From NCBI GenBank assembly GCA_032718475.1, contig JAUCBJ010005430.1, positions 1 to 50,261 on the forward strand: 50,261 nt of DNA. The letters are read 5' to 3'. The DNA comes from Nemertoderma westbladi. Taxonomy: Eukaryota > Xenacoelomorpha > Nemertodermatida > Nemertodermatidae. How positions within the stretch are numbered: position 1 is the first letter of the stretch; each line of letters starts with the position of its first letter. The position numbers and the translations under genes were made by a program. Of this stretch, positions 40,776 to 50,261 are shown in pieces. Below the pieces are notes generated by a model. The model saw nothing but the letters and a program-made list of their open reading frames with translations. It did no database searches and was not told the origin of the DNA.

Positions 40776-41109
40776 TTTCCTCTAGGGAGTAAAGTTCTGG
40801 GGGGACTGCACTGGAAATATGATTGTGTGTAATCCCTGACCGAAAGTCCAAATAAATTTTACTTGAAATTTTACTATACTTTGGAGTGGCGCGAATTGTC
40901 AGTTGGAGCGGCCGGAATGTTTTGCTGACCTGTCGTGAATTTCGCGAGTGTACAGCGCGAATCAAGCAAGTTAAAAATAAAAATCTTTACTAATTTACCG
41001 TAATTGAATTTTACCTCCACAACTTACCAAGATTTAATTATATATATCATCATTCCTAAATTCTTTCATCAGATTTAATTCAACTGTGCAGTGCATCGAT
41101 CTGTACATC

Positions 41110-41859
41110 ATGAGTGATAACATATCACCACTGGACTCATTGAAAGATTGTGATAAACACTCCCTTGTTAATGTTATGGTTAACATAAACAAAATTGAAC
41201 CGAAAATTACTGGAACTTCCTCAATTGACGGTTCCACAAGAGAGTGGTTACGTATGAAAGTTAAAATAGGTGATCCGACTGGATATATCTGGGCTGCTAT
41301 TTGGGGTGCAAAAATAGAAGAATTCAAGTTTGAAGAGGGAGATAACATAAAGATGTTTTATGTTAAAATTAATCACTATATGCCTAATGTGGAGGTCAAT
41401 TCTGTAGGAAATGCAACTAGGTTTGAGAAATGCACCGAAATAGTGAACGGAAATTTCGATTATAACATTCCTTCACTAAAAGGTTCCTCTTCTACCTCAT
41501 CAACACCATTAAAGTCCCTGGGCCTAGGGACTCCATTAGTTCGAGGTTATTCTGTCGGTGGTGGTGACAATTCAAGCTCAATGAAAGCTGATTCTAAAAT
41601 GATTGATATGGAGGAGACAAATGTGAGTGGAACTAAGCGCATATATTCCGAGATGAAGGATAGGGCGAAAGATATTGTAAGGTTTACTCCAGCAGTGAGA
41701 AGAGCAGCTATGAGGAAAATTAGAAATCTAGTTCATGAATACCAGGACCAAGATGATAATGAATATGAAACCGACGAGGAGCCTTTAGCAAAGATATTGC
41801 GTTACGGCGGAAGATCAGCTGAAGATGTTAAAAAGAACATAGACTTCGATAATAACTAG
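41110..41859 (+). CDS. Intronless OB-fold single-strand nucleic-acid-binding protein
   Basis: 249 residues from ATG 41110 (ATCATCATGAGTG). An upstream in-frame GTG is not a likely start. Residues ~15-110 follow the OB-fold plan of RPA- and SOSS-B-like proteins: VNVMVNINKIEPK, then KVKIGDPTGYIWAAIWG, then FEEGDNIKMFYVKIN and VNSVGNATRFEKC. The rest is Ser/Gly-rich, then a basic helical segment (FTPAVRRAAMRKIRNLVHEY) and an acidic patch. It would bind single-stranded DNA or RNA. No intron, LTR or TIR around it was recognised. It could be a host gene, a retrocopy or a gene captured by a mobile element. The ORF is intact. Confidence 0.65.
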   Translation: MSDNISPLDSLKDCDKHSLVNVMVNINKIEPKITGTSSIDGSTREWLRMKVKIGDPTGYIWAAIWGAKIEEFKFEEGDNIKMFYVKINHYMPNVEVNSVGNATRFEKCTEIVNGNFDYNIPSLKGSSSTSSTPLKSLGLGTPLVRGYSVGGGDNSSSMKADSKMIDMEETNVSGTKRIYSEMKDRAKDIVRFTPAVRRAAMRKIRNLVHEYQDQDDNEYETDEEPLAKILRYGGRSAEDVKKNIDFDNN

Positions 41860-43353
41860 TGAAACAGTTATGCTCATAGTGTTTCTTGTTGAAGATGAAA
41901 ACTCTCAACCTCTGTTATTTGTATTATTTAGTTAACCCACAACACTGGTATATAAATTTGAAGTAGATGTAATACTTTTAGCAACAGTAAGTTAACTCTG
42001 CAACACTAAATACATTGCAAATCTTGGAAAACTGACCGGTCTATAATTATACCTGAAAACTTTAAGAGTTAACAGTTTAAAAGAGATGACTATATACTTC
42101 AAATTATGTACTGTTGAATACGCGTTAGTAAATGTTCCGCAGTGGTCTCTAAATGTACTGTATACAGTACTAGAGATAAACTGTACCGGTATTTACAAAG
42201 GTGAATATCTTAGTCTATTATTGTGTGAACTAAGAACGAAAACAATCACAAAACCAATAACAATTTTTATTTATATTTTTTTATATTTAGTAAACATACA
42301 ATCAAAGATTATCATCTGTTGTTTTCCTTGCAATTCTACTTTTAAAAAATTATTCTCTTTATATGACCAAAATATATGACCTGGATTTTATGACCAAAAG
42401 GCTCTTTTTAAACTGCAATTTTTGAATCCTTTTTGGGATTAATGGCACAATTTTCAATTAATCAAAATCCGTATGTAACTTTTGTTAAGGACCCTATTTT
42501 CAACCTACGCTGTCAATCCGACAAAAAATTGTGGAGTTTAAACATTTTTCGTAAAAAAAAGTAGATTTTGAGAAAATCTAAGTAAAAGTTTTTGGTACAT
42601 GTAATGAACGTACACAGTTTGTTTTTAACATTTATGGTCCTGGGGTGCATCTAAGGATCCCTTGATGGTATTTGGTTATCTTGTTACGTATTTTCATGGT
42701 TTACCTAATATCTATCGAAAGCAAATTGCTCAAAATGGATCAGGGCCATTAAGGACTAAAAGGCTCCTAAAGGCCCTCATTTGGGCATTTATTGATTAAA
42801 TAGCCCTAATTTCGCCTTTATTGGATGTTTATAAATTAATATTATATGCTGTATGAAAGAATATATAAATTATTCTTGAAATTTTGAATTGTGTAAATTG
42901 TCAACTACAACCTTATGTAGGAACCCTATTTTAATTTCCAAAATAGGCATTCGTGTAGCAAGGTCATTGATTTCCAAATATAGATAACCTTAACGTAACC
43001 GCACTTATCGTGCTGCGCGAAGGACTGAACCCTGCTAAATATTACCAAAATCAAAATATAGTATCAAAATTAGCTTATGAATATTAATTCAATCACATTT
43101 AGGTAATAATTTCCTTTGTAATCTATATTTGGCTCTCAGCCACTTTCTCCGTTTCTGACGTGCTGCGTGAAGGCCTGTCAAGAAAATCGACTCTTCCTCA
43201 CATTTTTACCGATAACTCGAGTTTGTGAAAAGATACAACAAAACGGTTTGCAGATTTGAAATCTGCATTAAATTGTGCACAAAATACAACCAGAAAAAAA
43301 TTGAAATTTTTTCGCAAAGTGGGATTGGTTTACCCGCCCCCCTTAATTGGATA
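41860..43353. other. Long stretch without a supported gene
   Basis: The first ~200 bp look like the 3' UTR of the OB-fold gene, with two GTTAAC..CAACACT direct repeats (~41932 and ~41992). The 97-codon ORF at 42086 and those at 43206-43462 have no recognisable coding pattern. The rest is AT-rich. Confidence 0.4.
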
Positions 43354-43355
43354 TA

Positions 43356-43638
43356 CAGTCCGGGTCTCAAAGCACATCTGTTCTTTGAGATTTTCACAAA
43401 GTGGTCTAAAAGTCATTACATTACTCTCAATGGGCACTTGTAGTTCATGTAGAAACTTTTAGTAGGGATTCACCAAGTGATTTTCCGCTTGAATGCACTT
43501 TGCGATACTTTGAGCTCTTTGAGAAAACCACTTCGAGAAAATAAACATTGAGGACATGCTGATTGACAGCTCACTTTGAGATACTTTTAGCTCTTGGTGA
43601 AAATCTCAAAGAACAGATGCGCTTTGAGTCCTGGACTG
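43356..43638. mobile_element. mariner-type MITE (283 bp)
   Basis: TA at 43354-43355 and 43639-43640 flanks inverted ends CAGTCCGGGTCTCAAAGC and GCTTTGAGTCCTGGACTG. The match continues ~45 bp inward (ATCTGTTCTTTGAGATTTTC). No ORF. TA target duplication and size fit a Tc1/mariner-derived MITE. Confidence 0.85.
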
Positions 43639-43748
43639 TAAATACTGCCCAACACCAGGGACGAGGATACCGTCAAAATATGCACAAACAAAATCATATT
43701 TACGTATCATAGCATTTCTAAAAAAAATAACAATATATAAAGTAAAAA

Positions 43749-43985
43749 GGCGGAGTAGCTCAGTTGATGGAGCGCCCGGCTTGCAATCTATTGGTTGTAA
43801 GTTCGATCCCTGCCAGGGTTCACTCAGCTTTTCATCCACTGGGGTCGATAAAATGAGGACCAGTTGAATTACTGGGAGCAAAACTTGGGATAGGAGTAGC
43901 GCCCACCCCTACCTTTGGGTAGAAGCTATCAAAAGAGGTGCCTTCGGGGTGCCTCCGGCTTTGGCCGACTGTTTGCATTTTTTAA
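43749..43985 (+). repeat. tRNA-derived SINE
   Basis: A tRNA-like head (43749-43821) has box A TAGCTCAGTTGATGG and box B GTTCGATCCC. A body follows with TCATCCACTGGGGTCGATAA and a GACCAGT block like tails of several metazoan (including molluscan) SINEs. It ends in a GC-rich stretch CCTTCGGGGTGCCTCCGG. It is not a functional tRNA gene because the head continues into the SINE body. Confidence 0.8.
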
Positions 43986-44584
43986 AGTAAATCCATAAAA
44001 TATGACGAACCAATAACCGTAGCATAGCGGCCTAATAGTGTGATCTGTGATATACTGTAGTACTGTACAGTATTTTATTGACATACTGTGTTGGTGTGTC
44101 TGTCTGTCCAGAGAGAAATATCTCCGTTATTTATCAATCAATAGAAACGAAATTTGGACAAGTATTAGATATACTGTATGTATAGTAGGCATGGCGACTG
44201 CTCATACAGACAATTGTGAATTGGGTGTCGAGATCGAATTTGTGCAATGTGAGTGTGGTAATAAGTACTGTACGGTAATAAAGTACTACTTTATAAAGGT
44301 AACAGGTCACAACACAATCTGACAGTATTATTATACTGATAAAGTAGGAGGACCGTGAACCCTCCAGGCTTGCCAGCTTGTATCTATAATACTGATCATT
44401 CATACCGGTAGGTCCCATACCATACTACACTACTTTCCTTCTCAACAAAATAATCCCTCAATCAATCTAATACATACATATACTCAAATTTCTAGCAACG
44501 GAAAATAGTCAAACAACATTATGAATCCATGAGAGTTTACATTTATACCATACATGACTCGGTGAAATGAGTATATACTATAGT
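43986..44584. other. Spacer with dispersed repeat copy 2
   Basis: 44100-44255 matches 30485-30640 (TTTGGACAA, GCTCATACA, TTGGGTGTCGAGAT). The remainder has ACTGTA-type palindromes and no gene. Confidence 0.5.
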
Positions 44585-45413
44585 CTAGGAGTATGTTCTA
44601 GGCGAACCCATAGTACTGCGGGGGCATATGGATATGAGTTGGATATGATCGTACATTGTTGCTGAGGTGAGTGAGACCTGTGGCAGATTATCACCGCCGC
44701 CTCTGATTATTGGAGCCCTGGATTCGACAACTGGGTGGTGAGTGTCAACAGGAGGGGTCCCAGATCCAGTTGAGTGGGTACCGTGGAATGTGCCCACAGG
44801 TTCATCATATAATTGCGCCTGTTGTGGGTCTACAGGTTGGACCATCCGACGGATTCTACTAATGGTGGCACGGTGTGGACCTACAAGGAGAACTTTATCA
44901 CCCATTATGTCTTTAACATGATGACCCGAGTATGTGTAGCCACACTGATAAAAGTTCTTCACCATAACAGGTTGATTAATTTCCAGGGATGGGAGAGCTC
45001 AAGCATTATATGCCTGGAGTTGAAATCTTCTGTAATCTTCTCACGTCGTGACATATATTCACTACATGGCTGAAGTGGTGGCAGTGGCAATTGTGGCAAT
45101 CGACCTTGGAGGTGCTGGCCAATATAACTGTAGATAACTCTAGCAGTTTTGTGTTACGTAGTGTGAAGAGTACTGTAGAGAGACGTGATGAGAATGAAGA
45201 TTTGGATGATGACCTTGTAGCTAACATCATTTTCTTAATTACCCTATGGATTCTCTCCACCATACCATTAGACTGAGGATAGCGAGCAGATATTTCTACT
45301 AAGTTACACCCAATTGTGGTTAGGCATTTCTTAAATTCATGGGATCGAAATTCTTCAGCATTGTCTGAGACTAATGAACGTGGTAGAATGGCAAAGATTT
45401 CATCTAGCTTCAT
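44585..45413 (-). pseudogene. LTR-retrotransposon integrase relic
   Basis: On the minus strand a frame from ~45413 reads LVSDNAEEFRSHEFKKCL and ISARYPQSNGMVERIHRVIK, i.e. the second Asp region and the Glu of a DDE integrase core. It then loses frame; 44585-44965 holds a basic/Pro-rich C-terminal piece. There is no RT or LTR nearby. Fits Ty3/Gypsy-like integrases. It is unrelated in sequence state to the intact element at 24539. Confidence 0.65.
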
Positions 45414-45730
45414 AATTACTGTTGTGGTTTTGGAATTGTGGACATGCCGGGGGTACTGGGTACTTCGCCATCGCCATAGGGATGTACTGGTAAGTTATGT
45501 CCAGATATAGTGTTGTACCGATACACAGTCAGTTTGTGAGTACCGGTAGGTCTTGGGTTTGACATTTGGCATGCTGTAATGACTGAATACCGGTAACATC
45601 TGTAATACCCTGCCTGCTGTTCTGCCATAAATTTGACCTTTTTTGGCCTACTACATCTACCACTACAAGCAGATAACTCTGTAGCGGTTTGATAGATTAC
45701 AATAGACCAACTTTCAACCCCATCCCACAC

Positions 45731-46648
45731 ATGGCGCCCAAACGTAGTGGGAATCAGAATCCGGACTCGTCCGAAAAAATTGACAAACTCGAGGACTGGA
45801 TAAAGACCTTGGTACTGGAAGTCAGAACCATGGATGGAAATGTAAAAAACTTGGAAAAGTCCATAAAAGCTATTCCGGATCTACAGGAAGCAATAAGCGG
45901 CTTAATAAGCGATAACAAAGCTCTAAGGAAAGAAAACAAACGGTTGATAGACGCCAATGATAAATTGGACCAATACATGAAACGACACAACGTTCTTCTC
46001 CATGGAATTAACGAGGGATCCGTCGAGGATACCAACCGTATAGTTTACGAGCTGCTAGAGAAACTAGGAATCCCACGAAACGAGGTTGACCTATTCCATC
46101 GACTAGGGCCACCTAAGAACGACCGCACCAAATGTCGACCAATAATTATACGCTTTATTGGGCACTCTACTCGTCACATCGCCTTCCGAAACCGCAAACA
46201 ACTTCCGGAAGGTGTTTACTTATCTGATCATCTTACCTTGTTAAGGGCAACTCTCCTGCGCGATGCTCTTAAGCTAAAGACTAACAAGAAAGTTGCAGCG
46301 GCATATTCAACCAACGGTTCTGTTTACGTTCGTATGTCAGCAGACCGGAACGATATTCCGATATTAATCTCATCGCAGGAAGACATTGCTTACCTTCAGC
46401 AATCTCGTGACATTCCCAAGTCTAACCAAACAAGGCATAATGGGAACCAGTCCACTAATCGCCTCCCTCGCGGCCGTCCTTCTGGTCGTCCTATTAATCA
46501 GCAACCGCCTGTATCCCCAACGCGATCGCAGGAAGGCGATGACGTGATCTATCGTGCAACAGTCGACAGTAATCATTCCGGCTCCCCAACGTGCTCACGC
46601 TCAGTCGACCTCACTGGTGACGGCAACTATTGCACAACTAATCGTTAA
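45731..46648 (+). CDS. LINE ORF1 protein
   Basis: 305 residues from ATG 45731 (CACACATGG). Residues ~10-95 form a coiled coil (KIDKLEDWIKTLVLEVRTMD onward). Then comes an RRM-like segment with HNVLLHGINEGSVEDTNRI, LFHRLGPPKNDR and RPIIIRFIGHSTRHIAF, followed by a basic, Pro/Ser-rich tail. ORF1 proteins of Jockey-superfamily and related LINEs bind the element RNA as coiled-coil oligomers. It is followed after 387 bp by ORF2 in the same orientation. Intact. Confidence 0.8.
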   Translation: MAPKRSGNQNPDSSEKIDKLEDWIKTLVLEVRTMDGNVKNLEKSIKAIPDLQEAISGLISDNKALRKENKRLIDANDKLDQYMKRHNVLLHGINEGSVEDTNRIVYELLEKLGIPRNEVDLFHRLGPPKNDRTKCRPIIIRFIGHSTRHIAFRNRKQLPEGVYLSDHLTLLRATLLRDALKLKTNKKVAAAYSTNGSVYVRMSADRNDIPILISSQEDIAYLQQSRDIPKSNQTRHNGNQSTNRLPRGRPSGRPINQQPPVSPTRSQEGDDVIYRATVDSNHSGSPTCSRSVDLTGDGNYCTTNR

Positions 46649-47035
46649 CTCTCGGAATTCCCTATAACTTGTGATTGTAAGTAACATTTAAGTCCTCCAG
46701 ACTATCTAGATCAAACTAAACGGGTCAGGTCTGTCATTCGACATTATTTCTTAATGGTAAACAGATATATATATAAATATGTAGTAACAATTTCTGCTGG
46801 TGTTGGGTGTATTGGAATATATATATGTAATATTCATTTTCTTTCTTCACATTATTAACATTTCCTTTAATTATTTCACCCATCTCACATTGTAGGCATA
46901 CTAACCAACCTTATTACTTTGGCGAACTCCAGGCTAAGAAAATGCAGATAGTAAGGTTAACAGTCAATAGTCATTTATCATCGTAACCCTCGTCTGTTTC
47001 ATTTCATTAACCCCACCCCCCCCCCCCCACCATCC
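46649..47035 (+). other. Spacer between LINE ORF1 and ORF2
   Basis: 387 bp with no ORF; ends in a run of ~14 C just before the ORF2 start, a likely length-variable tract. Confidence 0.6.
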
Positions 47036-50000
47036 ATGATAGGTATGCCTCCTTACCCAAATCCCCTGTCCTGTAATTTTTGTTACACCAAATTCAGCAC
47101 CTTTGAGTCCAAATTTTCATGTAGTATTTGTCGCAATATATATCATATACCGTGTGGGTCATACCAACAACCTGATAATATTGCTAACGGTATGCGGATG
47201 GGCCTGGACATTTACTGCTTTCATTGTTATAAGGATATTTTTCCATTTTATTCGGTTGGACCTGACGATTTTGACATATTTAAAGAACCTTCCGATGAAA
47301 TTGACAACAGTATTTTCAATCAAACATTTTCGCACCTTGACCCTGACGAAAACATAAATAAAATAAATATTGATGGCGGCATTTATACAGAAAGCTCTTT
47401 TAATGGAGAAATAACAAATTTAAATAACCCTCCGACCTTTTCAATTTTTAATTTAAACTGCAGAGGTCTTCGCTCTAATTTTTCGGCTACAGTTGATTTC
47501 TTATTAACTATTAAACATAAGTTTGACATAATTACCTTTAGCGAAACTTTTTTGACCGATAATACTTCCACTGATTTACTAAAACTGATAGGCTATCATA
47601 ACCCCTTTCTAAATAACCGCAAAACAGGTAAACTGGATAGGGGTGGCACAGCGATCTACGTCAAAGACACCATCAATGTTTTAGAACGGAATGACTTACA
47701 AATTGAGGGCCTTGAGACCTCTTGGGTTGAGATTACGCGTCCGCGGTTCAAAACACTAATAGTAGGGGCTATATACAGAACTGATGCTGTCCACCGTGAT
47801 GACTTTACTCGACTACTTGATTCTGCACTCTCACGTTTTGCTAATTCTAAATATGACGTAATTATTGCCGGTGATACTAACATTGATTTACTGAAACCTA
47901 AGGACAAACCGAAGGAATATATCAATCTACTAAATACGTATGGATTTATACAATTAATTAATTCACCTACCCGCATAAGTTCCTGGACCAATAATACTAC
48001 CGGCTCTACCATACGAACTGAATCTATTATCGACCACATACTTACAAATATTACTTCTTGCGTATCAACATCCGGAACATTTAAAGTAAAAATCGGTACA
48101 TCAGACCATCAACCAACCTTCATCTGTCTTCAAAATTATTCCTGCTATTTTAAAAAACCCGATCAACATATTACATTTGATTTTTCAAAATTTAACACAA
48201 CTAACTTTCTTCACGATGTCAAACTCACATCCAACTGGTCTTATACAGATAAAAACGTTGACAATTTTGAAAAATTTAATGTTTTTTATAAAGATCTCGA
48301 GAGAATTTGTCATAAACACGTCCCAACAAAAATTATAACGTCTCAACGAAAAATTCCCGACAAGCCATGGATGACAGATTCTCTTATAACTTGTACTCTC
48401 CAGAAAAATAAATTATACCGCAATTACTTAAAATCTCCAACTGAAGTTAATCATGACATCTATAAAAAATACCGTAACAAATTAACTTCTACCTTGCGTG
48501 TCGCGGAAAAAAACTACTATCAAATAAAATTTGAAGAAAATAGAAATAATATTAAAAAAACCTGGGTAATTATAAATTCCGCTCTACATAGAAATAAGAA
48601 ATCAAATATCCCAAATCAATTAACAATAAAAACAGATAATTCTGTAGAAGTTATTACGGACCCCACTAAAATTGCCACTATTTTTAATAGTCATTTTGCT
48701 ACAGTAGGACCAAAATTAGATAAACAAATTCCATTATCAAGTCGTTCACCTCTTCGTAATATTTCACGATTCAACCTCCGCCCTAACTCCTTTGTTCTTA
48801 CAGAGATTTCTCCTGTTGAAATAGAATACTTGATTCTTCAATTGAATCCTAAGTCCGCCACAAATGACTCGCTCCCAATTAAACTAATTCAACTTGCAGC
48901 TAAGCCTCTCTCTATCCATCTAAACTACATAATTAATCTGTCGATTACTCATGGTTTTTTCCCTAGCGCCCTTAAAATAGCAAAAATTATTCCTGTTTTT
49001 AAATCTGACAATCCAAAAGACCCAAATAATTATCGGCCTATCTCCCTCTTACCAGTGTTAAGTAAAATTTTTGAGCAATTAATTAACTCACAGCTTCACT
49101 CTTACCTTACTAAATATTCAATCCTCTCTACGTGCCAATACGGATTTCGTCCAAAAACCTCGACATCGCATGCTTTACTCTCAGTTACAGAAAGAATCCA
49201 TCAAGCCCTTGAAGAAAAAAATTCAACCTGTACCATCTATATAGATCTCAAAAAGGCATTCGATACCATTAATCATAAAATTTTATTAAACAAGTTAGAA
49301 TGTTACGGTATCCGAGGATCTCCTTTGGATCTTATATCAAGTTTTCTGACTTCTAGATTTCAATTTGTCTCCATATCTGGCCACTCATCACCACTACTGC
49401 CCTTAACTTGCGGCGTACCTCAGGGAGGCGTTCTATCACCGTTACTGTTCCTTTTGTACATTAATGACTTGCCTAACGCTACTTCTCTTCTAACAACTCT
49501 CTTTGCCGACGACACTACTCTCCTTCAATCAGCTAAACATATTAATACTCTAATACATGAAACTAATAACGAATTAAATAAACTGACTGAATGGTTAGTA
49601 GACAATCGCCTTTCATTAAACTTATCTAAAACGGAATTTACTTTATTTTCAAATACGGTGCAAAATACAACAAATATACCTCCACTACAAATTAATTCGA
49701 AAAATGTTAATAAATCCATATGCACAAAATTTTTAGGAATTCATGTAGACAACAAACTATCTTGGAAGTCACACGTACAATTTATTACTAAAAAAATTTC
49801 TAGAACAATTGGCATCTTTTATAAACTTAGGCACTCTTTTCCACTGATTATACTCAGACAACTTTATTTTTCACTTATACATCCATATATAAACTATGGT
49901 ATAATCATATGGGGAAGTACCTATCCCACTATACTTAAACCTCTACGTACCAAAATAAATAAATTTGTCCGCTGCGTAACTTTTTCACACTCTCAATCCT

Positions 50001-50261
50001 CCTCACTACCTCTATATAAATCTCTATCTATTTTGCCCCTTGAATTATTATATAAACATCAAGCAGCCCTATTCATGCACGATATCAATTATAGTAATAT
50101 TATATCTAATACTAGCCATATAGGCAAATTATTCATAAAAACTGCTTCCACCCACAGATATTTCACGCGTTCTGTAGCACATGGAAACTATCATGTGCCA
50201 TCAGTCCGGCTAGACTCCTCGAAACGGTCCCTGAGATATCAAGGTCCCTTGATTTGGAACG
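47036..50261 (+). CDS. LINE ORF2: PHD-like finger, AP endonuclease, reverse transcriptase (open at right edge)
   Basis: The frame is open from ATG 47036 to the window end (~1075 codons) with no stop. A Cys/His-rich N-terminus (CNFCYTKF, CSICRNIYHIPC, CFHCYKD) looks like a PHD-type finger. The endonuclease has NLNCRGLR (~aa 139), FSET, GDTNIDLL and TSDHQP (~aa 356). The RT has NNYRPISLLPVLSKIFEQ, CQYGFRP, YIDLKKAFDTINH, GVPQGGVLSPLL and FADD (~aa 823), then FLGIHVDNKLSW. The last residues before the edge (LRYQGPLIWN) resemble the usual end of such ORFs, so little is missing. It would drive target-primed reverse transcription. The family is the Jockey/CR1/L2 group broadly. It appears intact and probably young. 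Confidence 0.9.
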   Translation, partial: MIGMPPYPNPLSCNFCYTKFSTFESKFSCSICRNIYHIPCGSYQQPDNIANGMRMGLDIYCFHCYKDIFPFYSVGPDDFDIFKEPSDEIDNSIFNQTFSHLDPDENINKINIDGGIYTESSFNGEITNLNNPPTFSIFNLNCRGLRSNFSATVDFLLTIKHKFDIITFSETFLTDNTSTDLLKLIGYHNPFLNNRKTGKLDRGGTAIYVKDTINVLERNDLQIEGLETSWVEITRPRFKTLIVGAIYRTDAVHRDDFTRLLDSALSRFANSKYDVIIAGDTNIDLLKPKDKPKEYINLLNTYGFIQLINSPTRISSWTNNTTGSTIRTESIIDHILTNITSCVSTSGTFKVKIGTSDHQPTFICLQNYSCYFKKPDQHITFDFSKFNTTNFLHDVKLTSNWSYTDKNVDNFEKFNVFYKDLERICHKHVPTKIITSQRKIPDKPWMTDSLITCTLQKNKLYRNYLKSPTEVNHDIYKKYRNKLTSTLRVAEKNYYQIKFEENRNNIKKTWVIINSALHRNKKSNIPNQLTIKTDNSVEVITDPTKIATIFNSHFATVGPKLDKQIPLSSRSPLRNISRFNLRPNSFVLTEISPVEIEYLILQLNPKSATNDSLPIKLIQLAAKPLSIHLNYIINLSITHGFFPSALKIAKIIPVFKSDNPKDPNNYRPISLLPVLSKIFEQLINSQLHSYLTKYSILSTCQYGFRPKTSTSHALLSVTERIHQALEEKNSTCTIYIDLKKAFDTINHKILLNKLECYGIRGSPLDLISSFLTSRFQFVSISGHSSPLLPLTCGVPQGGVLSPLLFLLYINDLPNATSLLTTLFADDTTLLQSAKHINTLIHETNNELNKLTEWLVDNRLSLNLSKTEFTLFSNTVQNTTNIPPLQINSKNVNKSICTKFLGIHVDNKLSWKSHVQFITKKISRTIGIFYKLRHSFPLIILRQLYFSLIHPYINYGIIIWGSTYPTILKPLRTKINKFVRCVTFSHSQSSSLPLYKSLSILPLELLYKHQAALFMHDINYSNIISNTSHIGKLFIKTASTHRYFTRSVAHGNYHVPSVRLDSSKRSLRYQGPLIWN

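Noticed and set aside
41060-41075. Second hammerhead candidate (TCATCAG on plus strand)
   Set aside because: No stem II or GAAAC follows on the minus strand.
43749-43821. Functional tRNA gene
   Set aside because: Boxes A and B are good but the sequence continues straight into a SINE body with no terminator.

Overview
The window is eukaryotic (metazoan) DNA. Splice-site-bounded exons with matching phases, a class A GPCR gene fragment, tRNA-derived SINEs, and LINE, LTR, piggyBac, hAT, mariner and integrase-type elements all point to a repeat-rich invertebrate genome, probably marine. The species cannot be fixed from the sequence. Intergenic DNA is AT-rich, with patches of the palindromes TACCGGTA and TAGGCCTA. 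No bacterial operon, CRISPR array or rRNA gene is visible. Most of the window is mobile DNA, nested and in varied states of decay.

Layout: 1-6652 (minus strand) holds gag-type genes of BEL/Pao-like LTR elements. One N-terminal gag ORF is intact and runs off the left edge. A longer gag-protease copy is broken by stops and poly-G frame changes. 7080-14289 is a DNA transposon with inverted ends. It carries a five-exon HECT ubiquitin-ligase gene (+) converging on a DDE integrase pseudogene (-), and a 1.04-kb fold-back element has inserted into its left end. 14457-18800 holds LINE, gag and integrase relics around a ~1-kb minisatellite. 18993-23057 is an inverted pair of 1.4-kb piggyBac-like non-autonomous elements (TTAA sites) built from 163-bp units, with LINE relics between them. 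23647-29527 is part of a GPCR gene; its intron contains a complete Ty3/Gypsy-type element (24539-29224) with LTRs that read as identical, intact gag and pol, and a textbook -1 frameshift signal. 31471-36097 is a 4.6-kb DNA transposon with ~650-bp TIRs, a 4-bp TSD and a transposase ORF interrupted by one stop; it is probably Sola-like. 36987-39873 holds a hAT-like MITE, a palindrome array and RTE-type LINE fragments. Between two of those fragments lies a tRNA-like SINE whose centre is a hammerhead ribozyme. 40156-43985 holds SINEs, an intronless OB-fold gene and a mariner-type MITE. 44585-45413 is a retroelement integrase relic. 45731-50261 is a LINE with intact ORF1 and an ORF2 still open at the right edge.

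The best candidates for something not widely described are (1) the HECT-ligase-carrying integrase transposon and (2) the hammerhead ribozyme placed between Pol III A and B boxes. The -1 frameshift signal in the young LTR element is the cleanest mechanistic prediction. Host genes are few: the GPCR (two exons seen), the OB-fold ORF (host or mobile origin unclear) and one weak membrane-protein exon at 40156.
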